Assembly: GCF_000495815.1 (NCBI RefSeq)
Contig: NZ_AWGE01000005.1
Coordinates: 124,001-188,000, forward strand
Origin: Asticcacaulis sp. AC466
GTDB taxonomy: Bacteria; Pseudomonadota; Alphaproteobacteria; Caulobacterales; Caulobacteraceae
Direction: 5' to 3'
Length of the DNA stretch: 64,000 nt
Shown here: positions 16,441-25,674 of the stretch, piece after piece
Layout: every line of letters begins with the position of its first letter
Position numbering within the stretch: the first letter of the stretch is position 1
Program-made: the position numbers and the translations under genes
The notes under the pieces: model-generated
Seen by the model: the letters and a program-made list of their open reading frames with translations, nothing else
Told to the model about the DNA's origin: nothing
Databases searched by the model: none

Positions 16441-17946
16441 ATGAGCGAGTCTGACAAGACATCAAGACGGGTCATTATCGTCGGTGGCGGGACAGCCGGA
16501 TGGATGGCCGCTGCCTGCTTGTCGAAAGTGTTCGGACCTCAAAACCTGACCGTGACTCTCGTTGAGTCGGCGGAAATCGGGACCGTCGGCGTCGGCGAAG
16601 CCACGATACCAATGATCAATATGTTCAACATGATCCTCGGTATCGATGAGATTGATCTGGTTAAGGAAACTGAGGCGACGTTCAAACTCGGCATCGAATT
16701 TGTCGACTGGGCGCAGCTCGGCCAACGTTATTTTCACCCGTTCGGTAATTACGGGGTCAATATGGAGGGCATCAATTTCTTTCATTACTGGTTGCGCCTG
16801 GCCAAGCACGAGGGCGCGCGCGAGTATGGGCAATTCAATCTGGAAACCCTGGCGGCCAGTCAGGGGCGATGCGGGGCAACCGCCGACGACACGCCACAGC
16901 TGAAACTCAACAAGGCTTATCATTTCGATGCCCGGCTCTATGCGTTGTTCTTACGAAAATATAGCGAAGCCCGCGGCGTCCATCGTATCGAAGGCAAGGT
17001 TTGCCAAGTTGAACTGGATTCCGAATACGGGCACGTGCGTCATCTCGTGCTCGAAGACAATTGCGTCATAACGGGCGATCTGTTTATCGACTGCTCCGGC
17101 TTTTCGGGTTTGCTCATTGGCAAGGCCCTCGGCGTACCCTACGTGGACTGGAGCCATTGGCTGCCATGCAACCGTGCGGTGGCTGTAGCCTGTGAAGCCG
17201 TTGAGCCGCCTGTGCCCTATACCCGTTCGACCGCGCGGGAAGCGGGGTGGCAATGGCGAATCCCGTTACAACACCGTACGGGCAATGGCTACGTCTTCTG
17301 CGACGCCTTTCTGCAGGAAGACAGGGCGGCGGAACATCTGCTTTCGCATCTGGACGGGGCGCCCATCGCCGAACCGCGCCTGCTTAAATTTACCACCGGT
17401 CACCGGTCGCGCATGTGGGAAAAGAATGTCGTCTCCTTAGGACTCGCATCCGGATTTCTGGAGCCGTTGGAATCGACGTCTATCTACCTGGTCCAGAGTG
17501 CGCTTGCCCGCCTTATGGCGCTGTTCCCGGCCGGCGATGTCAATCCGAATATCCGCGCCAAGTTCAATGACGACATGAATAGCGAATATGAGCGCATCCG
17601 CGACTTCCTGATCGCCCATTACAAGTTGACCAAACGCGACGACAGCCCGTTCTGGAATCAGTGCCGCACGATGGACGTGCCAGACAGCTTGACGGCACGG
17701 CTGGACGCCTTCGAAAAGGAAGGAATACTTCTCGAATATCCCTTCGACCTATTCAAGGAAACCAGCTGGTTTGCCGTCCTGGTAGGGCAGGGCCTTTTCC
17801 CAAAGTCATATCATCCATTGGCCGACGCCTTGCCGCGCGACGCGTTTTTACGTCGTATGACGCAGGTGCGATCGATGGTTCTGAAGCGACTGCCCACTCT
17901 GCCGCCCCACGCTCAATACATAGCGCAAATCAAGGGGACGCAATGA
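16441..17946 (+). CDS. Flavin-dependent tryptophan-halogenase-like protein (501 aa)
   Basis: FAD-dependent monooxygenase of the PrnA/RebH-like family. The FAD-binding GGGTAGW lies at 15-21, the lysine corresponding to the halogenase catalytic Lys is K82 (ATFKLGIEF), and the diagnostic WxWxIP motif is WQWRIP at 270-275. All key motifs are intact. The start at 16441 is chosen because AGGGA precedes it and the FAD motif then begins at the usual distance. Homologues beside TBDRs in Caulobacterales and Xanthomonadales glycan loci are widespread, but their substrate is unknown to me. A free-tryptophan role is doubtful because no indole pathway gene is nearby. It is followed by a GH27 gene after 31 bp. 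Confidence 0.88.
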   Translation: MSESDKTSRRVIIVGGGTAGWMAAACLSKVFGPQNLTVTLVESAEIGTVGVGEATIPMINMFNMILGIDEIDLVKETEATFKLGIEFVDWAQLGQRYFHPFGNYGVNMEGINFFHYWLRLAKHEGAREYGQFNLETLAASQGRCGATADDTPQLKLNKAYHFDARLYALFLRKYSEARGVHRIEGKVCQVELDSEYGHVRHLVLEDNCVITGDLFIDCSGFSGLLIGKALGVPYVDWSHWLPCNRAVAVACEAVEPPVPYTRSTAREAGWQWRIPLQHRTGNGYVFCDAFLQEDRAAEHLLSHLDGAPIAEPRLLKFTTGHRSRMWEKNVVSLGLASGFLEPLESTSIYLVQSALARLMALFPAGDVNPNIRAKFNDDMNSEYERIRDFLIAHYKLTKRDDSPFWNQCRTMDVPDSLTARLDAFEKEGILLEYPFDLFKETSWFAVLVGQGLFPKSYHPLADALPRDAFLRRMTQVRSMVLKRLPTLPPHAQYIAQIKGTQ

Positions 17947-17977
17947 GCACCTTCGCCACTCAAAGAAAGCATTACAG

Positions 17978-19915
17978 ATGAGGACATGTTTCTTACCACT
18001 GGTTGCCGTGATGGCCTTCGCCACGGCGATGCCGGGCCTGGCCCAGGCCAAGCCGCCCAGGCATCGCGCACCGACACCTTCTCCGTCTCTGGTGGGCCAC
18101 GGCCAGTTGCTTGGCGCACCCGTGGGCGCAGCAAAAACGCCGCCGATGGGATGGAATAGCTGGAATGCGTTTCGTACCGAGGTTGACGAAGACAAGGTCA
18201 TGGGTGCGGCGAAGGCCCTGGTGGATGAGGGACTGTCAAAGCTCGGATATGTCTATGTAAATCTCGACGACGGCTGGTGGCGCAAGCGGCGTCTGTCCGA
18301 CGGCCGCATGATCGTGAGGACCAGTATCTTCCCCTCTGCGACGACGCCTGACGGCAATACCAGTTTTCGTCCGTTTACGGACCGTCTGCACGCCATGGGC
18401 CTGAAGGCCGGCATTTATACGGACATAGGGCGCAATGCCTGCTCCCAGGCCTTTGATCTGCATTCACCGAATTTGCCGGAAGGGTCTGCCGCTGAGCGCG
18501 AGGTCGGGCTTGACGGGCATGTCGAGCAGGATATCGGCCTCTATTTTGGTGAATGGGGCTTCGACTACATTAAGGTCGATGCGTGTGGATTGGCGGACTA
18601 TGCGCCAGGATCGGCTCTGGTCAAGGACAATGGCTATGTCGGGTTGACGCCGGAAATCTACCGCGATGCTATCAACAGGACCGATGATGCGGCGGTAAAA
18701 AAGCGCTATGCGCGGGTCGCGGCGGCTTTGAAAGCGGCAAACCCGGACCAGGACTATGTCTTCTCCATCTGTGACTGGGGCATGGCCGATGTCCGGTCCT
18801 GGGGCAAGGACGTCGGCAGCATGTGGCGCGCCAGCAGCGACATTACGCCCAACTGGAGCAGCATGCTCCACAACTATGACGCCGTGGCCAAGCGCGCGCT
18901 CTACGCAGGTCCCGGCCACTGGAACGATCCTGATATTCTTTACATCGGCCAGGGGGATTTTGACGCGGATCATCTGACCGAGGCCAGGACGCACTTTACG
19001 CTTTGGGCCATGATGAGCGCCCCGCTATTGATCAGCTATGATCTCAGGCGGGCCCCGCCATCGCTTTTAAATATCTGGAGCAATGCCGACCTCATCAAGG
19101 TCGACCAGGACCCCGCCGGCAATCAGGCAATCATTGCCTACGATTCTGATGACGTCCAGGTGTTGGTGAAGACCATGGCGGATCATAAAAAGACCGTGGC
19201 CGTGTTCAACCGCACAGCGTCGCCGCTGACGGTCGCCCTTCTGGCCAGCCAATTGAAGTTGCGCGATGATGTGTCGGTCGAACTTGTGGATCTTTGGTCG
19301 AAGACGAAGAGCGAATTCAAGGGACAATTGAGCATCACTCTGGCGCCCCACGAAACCCAGGTCTTTTCAGTGAGCGGCGAACGTGAATTGGCCGATGGCG
19401 TCTATCTGTCCGAAATTCCAGGCGCGATCAATGTGGCGGATGACGGCGTGAAAACACCTGTCCCGGACCCAACCATTCACCGCATGATCGATCCTTGGGC
19501 CGGCACCACATCCGGCAGCGTCCATCCACAATATGCGGGGTGGGGCGGGGCCCAAGCCGACGCGACCCCTTACGGCCAGGGCTTGCAAATCGCCGGGGAG
19601 GGCTTTCACAGCGGCATTGGCGTGCTGAGCAACTCACTGCTGCAGGTCAAGACCGACGGCGCTTACCGGACATTGCGCACACAGGTCGGTGTGGATGATT
19701 CAACGCCGAACCCAGGCCGGGCCGTGACCTTTTACGTCTATGCAGATGGCAAGCTCATCACCCAGACGCCGCCCATGAAATTCGGTGACAAGGCTCGCGA
19801 GATTACCGCCGACATCACCGGCCGCCACGTCATCGAACTGGTTTCAAGCAGTGCAACAGCGGTAAACGAACAGCCTGTCGTCGTGACCTGGGGCTCAGCC
19901 AGGCTGCTGAAATAG
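17978..19915 (+). CDS. GH27 alpha-galactosidase / alpha-N-acetylgalactosaminidase with NPCBM-like C-terminus (645 aa)
   Basis: Secreted glycosidase with a signal peptide (about 1-24). The GH27 barrel begins at PPMGWNSWNAF (55-65) and continues with NLDDGWW and YIKVDACG (nucleophile D201). SMWRASSDI supplies the acid/base D288, and GPGHWNDPDIL follows. A beta-sandwich follows the barrel. Residues about 490-645 look like an NPCBM carbohydrate-binding module (GEGFHSGIGVLSNS, FYVYADGKL). The enzyme would remove terminal alpha-Gal or alpha-GalNAc outside the inner membrane. GalNAc versus Gal preference is not decidable by eye. Its neighbours are a TBDR, a halogenase-like gene and a cupin-8 gene. 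Confidence 0.9.
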   Translation: MRTCFLPLVAVMAFATAMPGLAQAKPPRHRAPTPSPSLVGHGQLLGAPVGAAKTPPMGWNSWNAFRTEVDEDKVMGAAKALVDEGLSKLGYVYVNLDDGWWRKRRLSDGRMIVRTSIFPSATTPDGNTSFRPFTDRLHAMGLKAGIYTDIGRNACSQAFDLHSPNLPEGSAAEREVGLDGHVEQDIGLYFGEWGFDYIKVDACGLADYAPGSALVKDNGYVGLTPEIYRDAINRTDDAAVKKRYARVAAALKAANPDQDYVFSICDWGMADVRSWGKDVGSMWRASSDITPNWSSMLHNYDAVAKRALYAGPGHWNDPDILYIGQGDFDADHLTEARTHFTLWAMMSAPLLISYDLRRAPPSLLNIWSNADLIKVDQDPAGNQAIIAYDSDDVQVLVKTMADHKKTVAVFNRTASPLTVALLASQLKLRDDVSVELVDLWSKTKSEFKGQLSITLAPHETQVFSVSGERELADGVYLSEIPGAINVADDGVKTPVPDPTIHRMIDPWAGTTSGSVHPQYAGWGGAQADATPYGQGLQIAGEGFHSGIGVLSNSLLQVKTDGAYRTLRTQVGVDDSTPNPGRAVTFYVYADGKLITQTPPMKFGDKAREITADITGRHVIELVSSSATAVNEQPVVVTWGSARLLK

Positions 19916-19918
19916 ACA

Positions 19919-20938
19919 ATGCAGCCCTGTAAAAGCGTTTGCGACGTAACCGTTGCGGCTTTCACGCGCGACATTGCACCGGTTAATGAGCCGGTGGTGT
20001 TGCGCGGGCTGTGTGCCGACTGGCCATCTGTAAAGGCGGCGCGTGAGGCGGATTGCCAGATCGCCGCTTATCTTAAAGCCAGGGCGGGGGGCGGATCCAT
20101 TGAATTCCTGACGGCGCCACCGACTATCAAGGGCGAATTCTTTTACGGAGATACGCTGCAAACGCGCAATTTCCAAAAGTCGCGCGCCGCATTTGGCGAC
20201 GTGCTCGACCGGTTGCTGGCCTTGGCGGCAGAGGCCACGCCACCTGCCATCTACATTCAGTCAACGCCCGTAGATGACTGCCTGCCCGCCTTCAGGACCG
20301 GGAACCGGATGCCCCTGCTGCCCGATTCCGTAAGTCCGCGCATCTGGATCGGCAATGCCGTTCGTATTCAGACCCATTATGACCTGTCGGACAATATCGC
20401 CGTGGTCGTGGCGGGGAAAAGGCGGTTCACCCTATTTCCTCCCAATCAGTTGCCGAACCTGTATATGGGGCCTTTCGAACAGACGCTCGCCGGCTCGCCC
20501 GTCAGTCTGGCCGACATTGAAAACCCCGACTTTGTCAGGTTCCCGCGTTTGCGAGATGCACTTGACACCGGGCAGCTGGCTGAGCTTGGGCCGGGCGATG
20601 CTCTCTTCATTCCCTATGGCTGGAGGCATCATGTTCGGAGTCTATCCACTTTCAATGTCCTGGTGAACTACTGGTGGACCGACAGCCCGTCGCACCTACA
20701 GGCGCCTTACGGTGCTTTGTTACATGCGATGTTGATGGTGCGCGACATGCCTGAGCGCCAACGCGATGTCTGGAAAACAATGTTCGATCACTTTGTTTTC
20801 GGCACCCACGGTGAACCGGGCGCCCATCTACAGCCGGATGATCTGGGCATGATGGCAAGATTGACTAAAACGGGGCATGAAAATGCCTTCAAGACATTCG
20901 TCCAGGGCCTTGTCCGCCAGGTGCAGTCGTTTCGCTGA
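19919..20938 (+). CDS. Cupin-8 / JmjC-like Fe(II)/2-oxoglutarate oxygenase family protein (339 aa)
   Basis: The sequence shows the cupin-like arrangement: an opening PVVLRGLCADWP, an iron-binding HxD (THYDLSDN), VVVAGKRRFTLFPP, and a distal histidine in FIPYGWRHHVRS followed by NVLVNYWW. Relatives include FIH-like hydroxylases and many uncharacterised proteins found with TBDRs and halogenase-like genes. It starts 3 bp after the GH27 stop without a clear Shine-Dalgarno, so translational coupling is likely. A substrate (protein, lipid or sugar) cannot be named. Confidence 0.8.
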   Translation: MQPCKSVCDVTVAAFTRDIAPVNEPVVLRGLCADWPSVKAAREADCQIAAYLKARAGGGSIEFLTAPPTIKGEFFYGDTLQTRNFQKSRAAFGDVLDRLLALAAEATPPAIYIQSTPVDDCLPAFRTGNRMPLLPDSVSPRIWIGNAVRIQTHYDLSDNIAVVVAGKRRFTLFPPNQLPNLYMGPFEQTLAGSPVSLADIENPDFVRFPRLRDALDTGQLAELGPGDALFIPYGWRHHVRSLSTFNVLVNYWWTDSPSHLQAPYGALLHAMLMVRDMPERQRDVWKTMFDHFVFGTHGEPGAHLQPDDLGMMARLTKTGHENAFKTFVQGLVRQVQSFR

Positions 20939-20984
20939 TCAAAGCCAAGACCGGAGGGTTGGCTGAGGGTTCCTTCCTATTTGC

Positions 20985-22433
20985 TCACCGAATTTCAACC
21001 TTTGTTCCCAAGCTGAAGGCGCCCAGCGAGGAGTTCCACTGTTGCTTCTTCACCGCGTCGTCAGCATTGGCGAAACGGATCGCAAAGCGCGCATCTTTCG
21101 CAAGACTGGTATCGGCGTCGGGCAGCGCCAGCCAGATTTCTTGTGCACCCGTCGGCAAGTCGTCTGGAAGCGTGATATCCAGCGTTGCGGCGCTATCGAC
21201 ATTCGGCAGCCATTGGCGTGGGTCCACGCTGTGTGACGTGATCCGGTGTACAGCGCCGGATATCGGATCTCTTAGCACAATCTCCACGGCCCGGGGATTG
21301 TAGATCCGCGCCCAGCCGGAATTTCGCACGACAATCGATATCGAAAACGCTCCCCCCCGTGAGGCGGTTGTCGGATGCGTCGCACTGACCAAGGCGATCC
21401 GGTAGCCCATACGACGGCGGACATCGGTCATGCAGCCTTCCTTGATCCAATTGTCGTGGAATAGCCGGCGATAGTAACCGTCGTTAAGATAGGTGAGATT
21501 GTATCGTGCGCCCTCGCTTAAGATATCGTTGCATGTTGTGCGCGGCTTGGCGTTTGGGTCATCCGCGGGGTTACAGGTCTCGCCACCAAACGGGCCCAGA
21601 TCGCCAAGTTCGTCGGTGAATGTCTGCTGCTCCGCGCGCGAGGCGGGCGCTTCGTCATATGTGCCGACGTCCGTCTGGCTCGCCAGGAAGCAATCGTTGT
21701 GGAAGCCGAACCGAAACGTGCCATTTAGGGCTGCGGTCAAGGGGGGCAGGCGTGGCGACCAGTCGCGGATATAGGGAGGATAACGAAACTGAATGAACCG
21801 TGTGTCAGGAACCGCGTCGAGCAATGCCGCCTTGATCTGGTCACGGTTTTCCGGCGATGTGAGATCGTTAGACGAGGTATGCCACTCGCCCCATGCGCCA
21901 ATAAAACCGGCTTGTACGAAGGCTATGACGTCTGCATTTCGGCGCAGAACGGGCTTGAGTTGGGCCAGATGGTCCTTCACGCGCGCGATGGGCGCGTCCT
22001 GCGCGTCATGATATTCGGTTTCGCCGTTTGGGTAGTTGTAGGTCGCGCGGACAATCAGCTTGATGCCGCCGCGACGGGCCGTCGCAAATCCCGTCTCAAT
22101 TTTTTTGAGATAGGACTGGGGAAGGTCTGCGTTACGATAGGCGGCAAGATTAATCCTGGCATAGATCAGCCGATAGCCGTCGGTGTAGGCGTTTGCCACC
22201 TCAACGGCGCTCAGTGCGTCAAGATCGGTAGAGGCAGCCCGGTAGAAACCGCGCTCCGGATTTGCCAACTCGGCATCTGTGGCTGTGAAAGTCACCTGGG
22301 CGATGGCGGTTCGGTCGCGATCCGACGTTTCCGCCCGGGCGTGAAAAGGACCGCTCGTCAAGAGGATCAAAAGGGCGGTCAGAGGAGCTGAACCGCGTAG
22401 AGAACGCCGCATATTCGTTGTCGCAAGAGTCAT
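20985..22433 (-). CDS. Secreted DUF4874/DUF4832 protein, glycosidase-like (482 aa)
   Basis: The signal peptide lies at about 1-35. The mature part begins with LANPERGFYR, a hallmark of DUF4874. A barrel-like region follows (YARINLAAY, IKLIVRATYNYP, FVQAGFIGAWGEWH), and a DUF4832-type C-terminal part ends with a beta-sandwich (SIVVRNSGWARIYNPR). The domain pair is associated with glycan-degrading loci, but no activity is known to me. FIGAWGEWH with its acidic residue could be catalytic (inference). It lies 67 bp downstream of the TBDR at 22501-25323 on the same strand and is probably cotranscribed with it. Confidence 0.75.
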   Translation of the reverse strand: MTLATTNMRRSLRGSAPLTALLILLTSGPFHARAETSDRDRTAIAQVTFTATDAELANPERGFYRAASTDLDALSAVEVANAYTDGYRLIYARINLAAYRNADLPQSYLKKIETGFATARRGGIKLIVRATYNYPNGETEYHDAQDAPIARVKDHLAQLKPVLRRNADVIAFVQAGFIGAWGEWHTSSNDLTSPENRDQIKAALLDAVPDTRFIQFRYPPYIRDWSPRLPPLTAALNGTFRFGFHNDCFLASQTDVGTYDEAPASRAEQQTFTDELGDLGPFGGETCNPADDPNAKPRTTCNDILSEGARYNLTYLNDGYYRRLFHDNWIKEGCMTDVRRRMGYRIALVSATHPTTASRGGAFSISIVVRNSGWARIYNPRAVEIVLRDPISGAVHRITSHSVDPRQWLPNVDSAATLDITLPDDLPTGAQEIWLALPDADTSLAKDARFAIRFANADDAVKKQQWNSSLGAFSLGTKVEIR

Positions 22434-22500
22434 GATTTGACCTATTCTGGCTTGGCGATTTTCTCAAACCTTATTGGTGTATGGGCGCGGATTCGCTAAG

Positions 22501-25323
22501 CTAAAATCTGTAGCTGACCCCCAGTTTGACCGAGGCGCCGTAGCGATAGTACCCCTGAGGCAGCATGCGATTGCCGTTTATGCTATAGGTATTGGCTTCA
22601 TTGAGCAGGTTTTGGCCTTCAAGCGTGATGTCGGTCCGGTCATTGATCTTGTAGGACGCGTGCGCCGTTACCCAGGTGATCGGATCGGCTTGCTCGTTGT
22701 AGCCTTCGCCCAATACGTTGATCGCCGTCACGAAGCCATCGGTATGGTCGCCGGTAAGACTGAGCGAGACGCGGCCGTGCTCATAGAATAGGCCGAGTGA
22801 GTAGACCGATGGCGCAATGCCTTCGAGCGGACGCTCCTCATCTCCGACCCAGCTTTTGGCCCAGTTGCGCGTATATTGCGCGCGCATGCCAAGGCCATTT
22901 TCGAGGAAATGTTGCAGGCCGATTTCGATACCTCTGACCTTCGCATGATCCCCGTTGATAGGGCGGCTGATATTGAACAAATGACCGGGCACGCCGATGT
23001 CCTGACCCGGCTCCCAGCTGGTTGTGATCTGGTCCTTGATCTGCTTATCGAACACCGCGAAGTTGAATATCGAATTCTTGCCGAAATACCACTCAAGCGA
23101 CGCATCGAACTGATCGGCAGAATAGGGCTTAAGCGTAGCGTTGCCGCCGTAGACTTGCGTAAAATCACCCCATGACACGCTCTCGGTGGTGCTTGTGGGG
23201 GCCAGCGTTTCTACCGAAGGTCGGGCCATGGTCCTGGCCGCGCCCAGGCGCAGGCGCAGTTCTTCCGTAATGCGGTAGTTGAAGTTCGCGGACGGCAGGA
23301 CGTAGGTATATTCATTGTCCTGACTGACCGGTGTGGGGGCGGCGTAGACGGCCGTATAGTTGAACGCGCCATTTTCGATGATGTTCAGAATCTTCGCATC
23401 CCAGGCCTGGGCGGTGGTGTTCGTCCGAACCACACGCAGGCCGGCATTGCCGGTCCAGCGTTCGCCGGCGAGATTGGCTTGCACATAGCCGGCCCAGGTC
23501 TTTTCAGTGACGCGATAGCTCTGAAGCGGGTTCCATACGGGAGCGGCAGAGGCATATGTGTAGACCTCGCCCGGGTCTCCACCCGCCCGGGGATGTCCGT
23601 CATAGGCCGCGAGAGCTTTCTGATAATTTGCGACATCGAAGGCCAGGAAGGTGTGCGGGAAGTCAGCGTTCACGCCGCTCATGAAGTTAGGCAGCGTAAA
23701 GCTGTGCGAAACAACGTTGCCCGCCAAATCGCCGACATTGATAGCGTGGTCGCCCGAGTAGTAGTCGGCGCCGCCCGTCAGTGAGTTATTGATCAGATCG
23801 CGTGACTTGCTGCGGTCGGTGTAACTGACGCCAAACTGCAGGTTATCGACCCAAAACCGGCCAACCGCCCACTTACCCGAAACCGTTGCCCCGTTGATGG
23901 CGTCGTCAATATTGTCGCCGGAAAGTGAGAAGTAGTGCGTATTAAAATCGGCGTCTGTAAACTGCCCGTTCGCCAGGCCGCTGGCCAATTCGCGCCCATC
24001 GTCGAAGTTGACGGTCACGTTCGGCACGGCCGCGCCGGTGAGGGAGATGTGGGCCGAGTTGGGCTGGTTCATGCGAAGCACAACATAGCTGTCCTGCCCG
24101 CCAGAATGCCGGGACGACGTCGAGCGATATATATCACCGGTCAGGGTAAGCGTATCCGACACGCGCCACTCGGCATTGGCGCCATAGAGCTTCGTCTCAA
24201 CGACGCGATATGTGGTTTGATTGAGCAGTTCCGGATTGAGGCGCAGTTCCGGATCGGGATTAGTCATGTCGAAACTGGTGACGATGCCGTTTTGGATCAC
24301 CATGTTGGACCAGCGTCCCGGTGCATAGAGCGGATAAAAGGACTGCTGGTAACCGACTTGGGGAGAATCGAGCTTCGTCGTCAATCCATCGATAACCAGG
24401 CGGAAGTTATCGGTCGGGCGCCATTCGACCTTGGCCGTAAAGGCAGACCGTTTTTTCTTTTCCAGGATAGAGCCCACGCGGAACTGGCCCGGGGCTATCA
24501 AGCCATATTCGTCCGGGTCAAGTACGCCATTGTTATTCGGGTCGATATTGCCGCCCCACGCATTGCCATAGAGCCAGCTTGGGTCATTCGGGTCCGGATT
24601 GCGCGTCCAGCCGCCATCGTTTCCAGCCTCATCCGTACGATCATTGCGGTTTTCCAGCACAATACCGAAAAGAACGCCCAGCTTATCGTCGGCAAATGTA
24701 TTGCTGTAGACGCCCGAAAACTTCTTGCCGTCCAGCTTGGACATCAGATTTTTGTCGCCCTCCAGGCGTACAATCCCATGCTGCCCCCGTTTGTCGAACG
24801 GACTGGCCGAGCGCAGATTGATCAGTCCGCCAATGGCGCCTTCCGTCAGCGACGCCTCAGCCCCCTTGATCACATCCGCACCGCTGATGACATCGGACGG
24901 CAAAACATCATAGGCAAAATCGCGGCCCGCGCCATCGGTGGCAAGGATGCGCCCGTTGAAGGTAGACAGGGTGTATTCGGGGCCAAGCCCGCGCACACTG
25001 ACCTTTTGCCCTTCGCCGCCGGCCGTGCGGGATATCGACACGCCGGTGATGTGGCTCAAAGAATCGGCGACATTGTCATCAGGGAACATGCCCAGTTCGA
25101 GGGCGCTTATCGAGTCCTGGACAGTTGTGGCATCCCGTTTCAGCTTGACTGCACGTGCGACACTGCCGCGTACGCCCACGACGACGACTTCCTGCGTGGG
25201 TTGGTCGTTCACATCCGGTGTCGGCGGTGTCTCTTGGGCATAGGCCAACGACGCGGCGAAACTGAGCGTCACGAGCGCGACGCCCGAGGTGAGCCATTTT
25301 TGATATCGGGATGTCGTCGGCAT
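22501..25323 (-). CDS. TonB-dependent receptor (940 aa)
   Basis: Outer-membrane transporter with a signal peptide (about 1-29, ending ASLAYAQ) and a TonB-box-like EVVVVGVRGSV. The plug has TTVQDSISALELGMFPDDN, DSLSHITGVSI and VSVRGLGPEYT. The barrel ends KLGVSYRF. GGAGA precedes the ATG on the minus strand. It leads a minus-strand pair with the DUF4832 gene. An AgaR-like inverted repeat (25413-25438) lies 90 bp upstream, linking it to the GH36 and agaZ groups. It is therefore a candidate receptor for GalNAc- or galactose-containing oligosaccharides (inference). Confidence 0.92.
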   Translation of the reverse strand: MPTTSRYQKWLTSGVALVTLSFAASLAYAQETPPTPDVNDQPTQEVVVVGVRGSVARAVKLKRDATTVQDSISALELGMFPDDNVADSLSHITGVSISRTAGGEGQKVSVRGLGPEYTLSTFNGRILATDGAGRDFAYDVLPSDVISGADVIKGAEASLTEGAIGGLINLRSASPFDKRGQHGIVRLEGDKNLMSKLDGKKFSGVYSNTFADDKLGVLFGIVLENRNDRTDEAGNDGGWTRNPDPNDPSWLYGNAWGGNIDPNNNGVLDPDEYGLIAPGQFRVGSILEKKKRSAFTAKVEWRPTDNFRLVIDGLTTKLDSPQVGYQQSFYPLYAPGRWSNMVIQNGIVTSFDMTNPDPELRLNPELLNQTTYRVVETKLYGANAEWRVSDTLTLTGDIYRSTSSRHSGGQDSYVVLRMNQPNSAHISLTGAAVPNVTVNFDDGRELASGLANGQFTDADFNTHYFSLSGDNIDDAINGATVSGKWAVGRFWVDNLQFGVSYTDRSKSRDLINNSLTGGADYYSGDHAINVGDLAGNVVSHSFTLPNFMSGVNADFPHTFLAFDVANYQKALAAYDGHPRAGGDPGEVYTYASAAPVWNPLQSYRVTEKTWAGYVQANLAGERWTGNAGLRVVRTNTTAQAWDAKILNIIENGAFNYTAVYAAPTPVSQDNEYTYVLPSANFNYRITEELRLRLGAARTMARPSVETLAPTSTTESVSWGDFTQVYGGNATLKPYSADQFDASLEWYFGKNSIFNFAVFDKQIKDQITTSWEPGQDIGVPGHLFNISRPINGDHAKVRGIEIGLQHFLENGLGMRAQYTRNWAKSWVGDEERPLEGIAPSVYSLGLFYEHGRVSLSLTGDHTDGFVTAINVLGEGYNEQADPITWVTAHASYKINDRTDITLEGQNLLNEANTYSINGNRMLPQGYYRYGASVKLGVSYRF

Positions 25324-25412
25324 GAGTCTGTCTCCTTAAATCGCGAATGAATGAGGTGTCGGTTCCCTTATCTTGCGATTTATGTACATCTTCATTTTCA
25401 TGTCTACATAAA

Positions 25413-25438
25413 CTTTCGTTATATATGCAAAACGAAAG
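25413..25438. promoter_or_regulatory. AgaR/DeoR-type operator between TBDR 3 and the FtsZ-like gene
   Basis: CTTTCGTT at 25413-25420 and AACGAAAG at 25431-25438 form a perfect 8-bp inverted repeat with a 10-bp spacer. The TTTCGTT core matches the repeats bound by DeoR-family AgaR of E. coli. It lies in the divergent region between the TBDR (minus) and the FtsZ-like gene (plus) and could act on either. A plus-strand TTGACA box is at 25454-25459. Confidence 0.6.
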
Positions 25439-25674
25439 AAAAAGGTAGTAAATTTGACACATTTTTCGGATGCGCTCCTATATCCCGCTCTCGGTCTATG
25501 GCCGCGCCGTTCAGTTTCGCCGGATTTACTGCGCTTGCGGCGTGGACTCTGAAAAAGCAAATTGCAGCCAAACCGACACGGTGGACAGAATCATGCCATG
25601 AGCGCCAATTATCAGGGCTCTGCGCCCGGTCACATCTTGTCGCCCATATTTCGAACCTGCTAAGGCCAATCCGA

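Noticed and set aside
16441-17946. A halogenated natural-product cluster
   Set aside because: No NRPS, PKS, indole or other tailoring genes are present; the neighbours are a receptor, a glycosidase and a cupin protein typical of glycan loci.
25351-25674. N-terminal extension of the FtsZ-like frame upstream of 25675
   Set aside because: The added residues resemble no FtsZ N-terminus and cover the promoter region; the ATG at 25675 restores the normal start.
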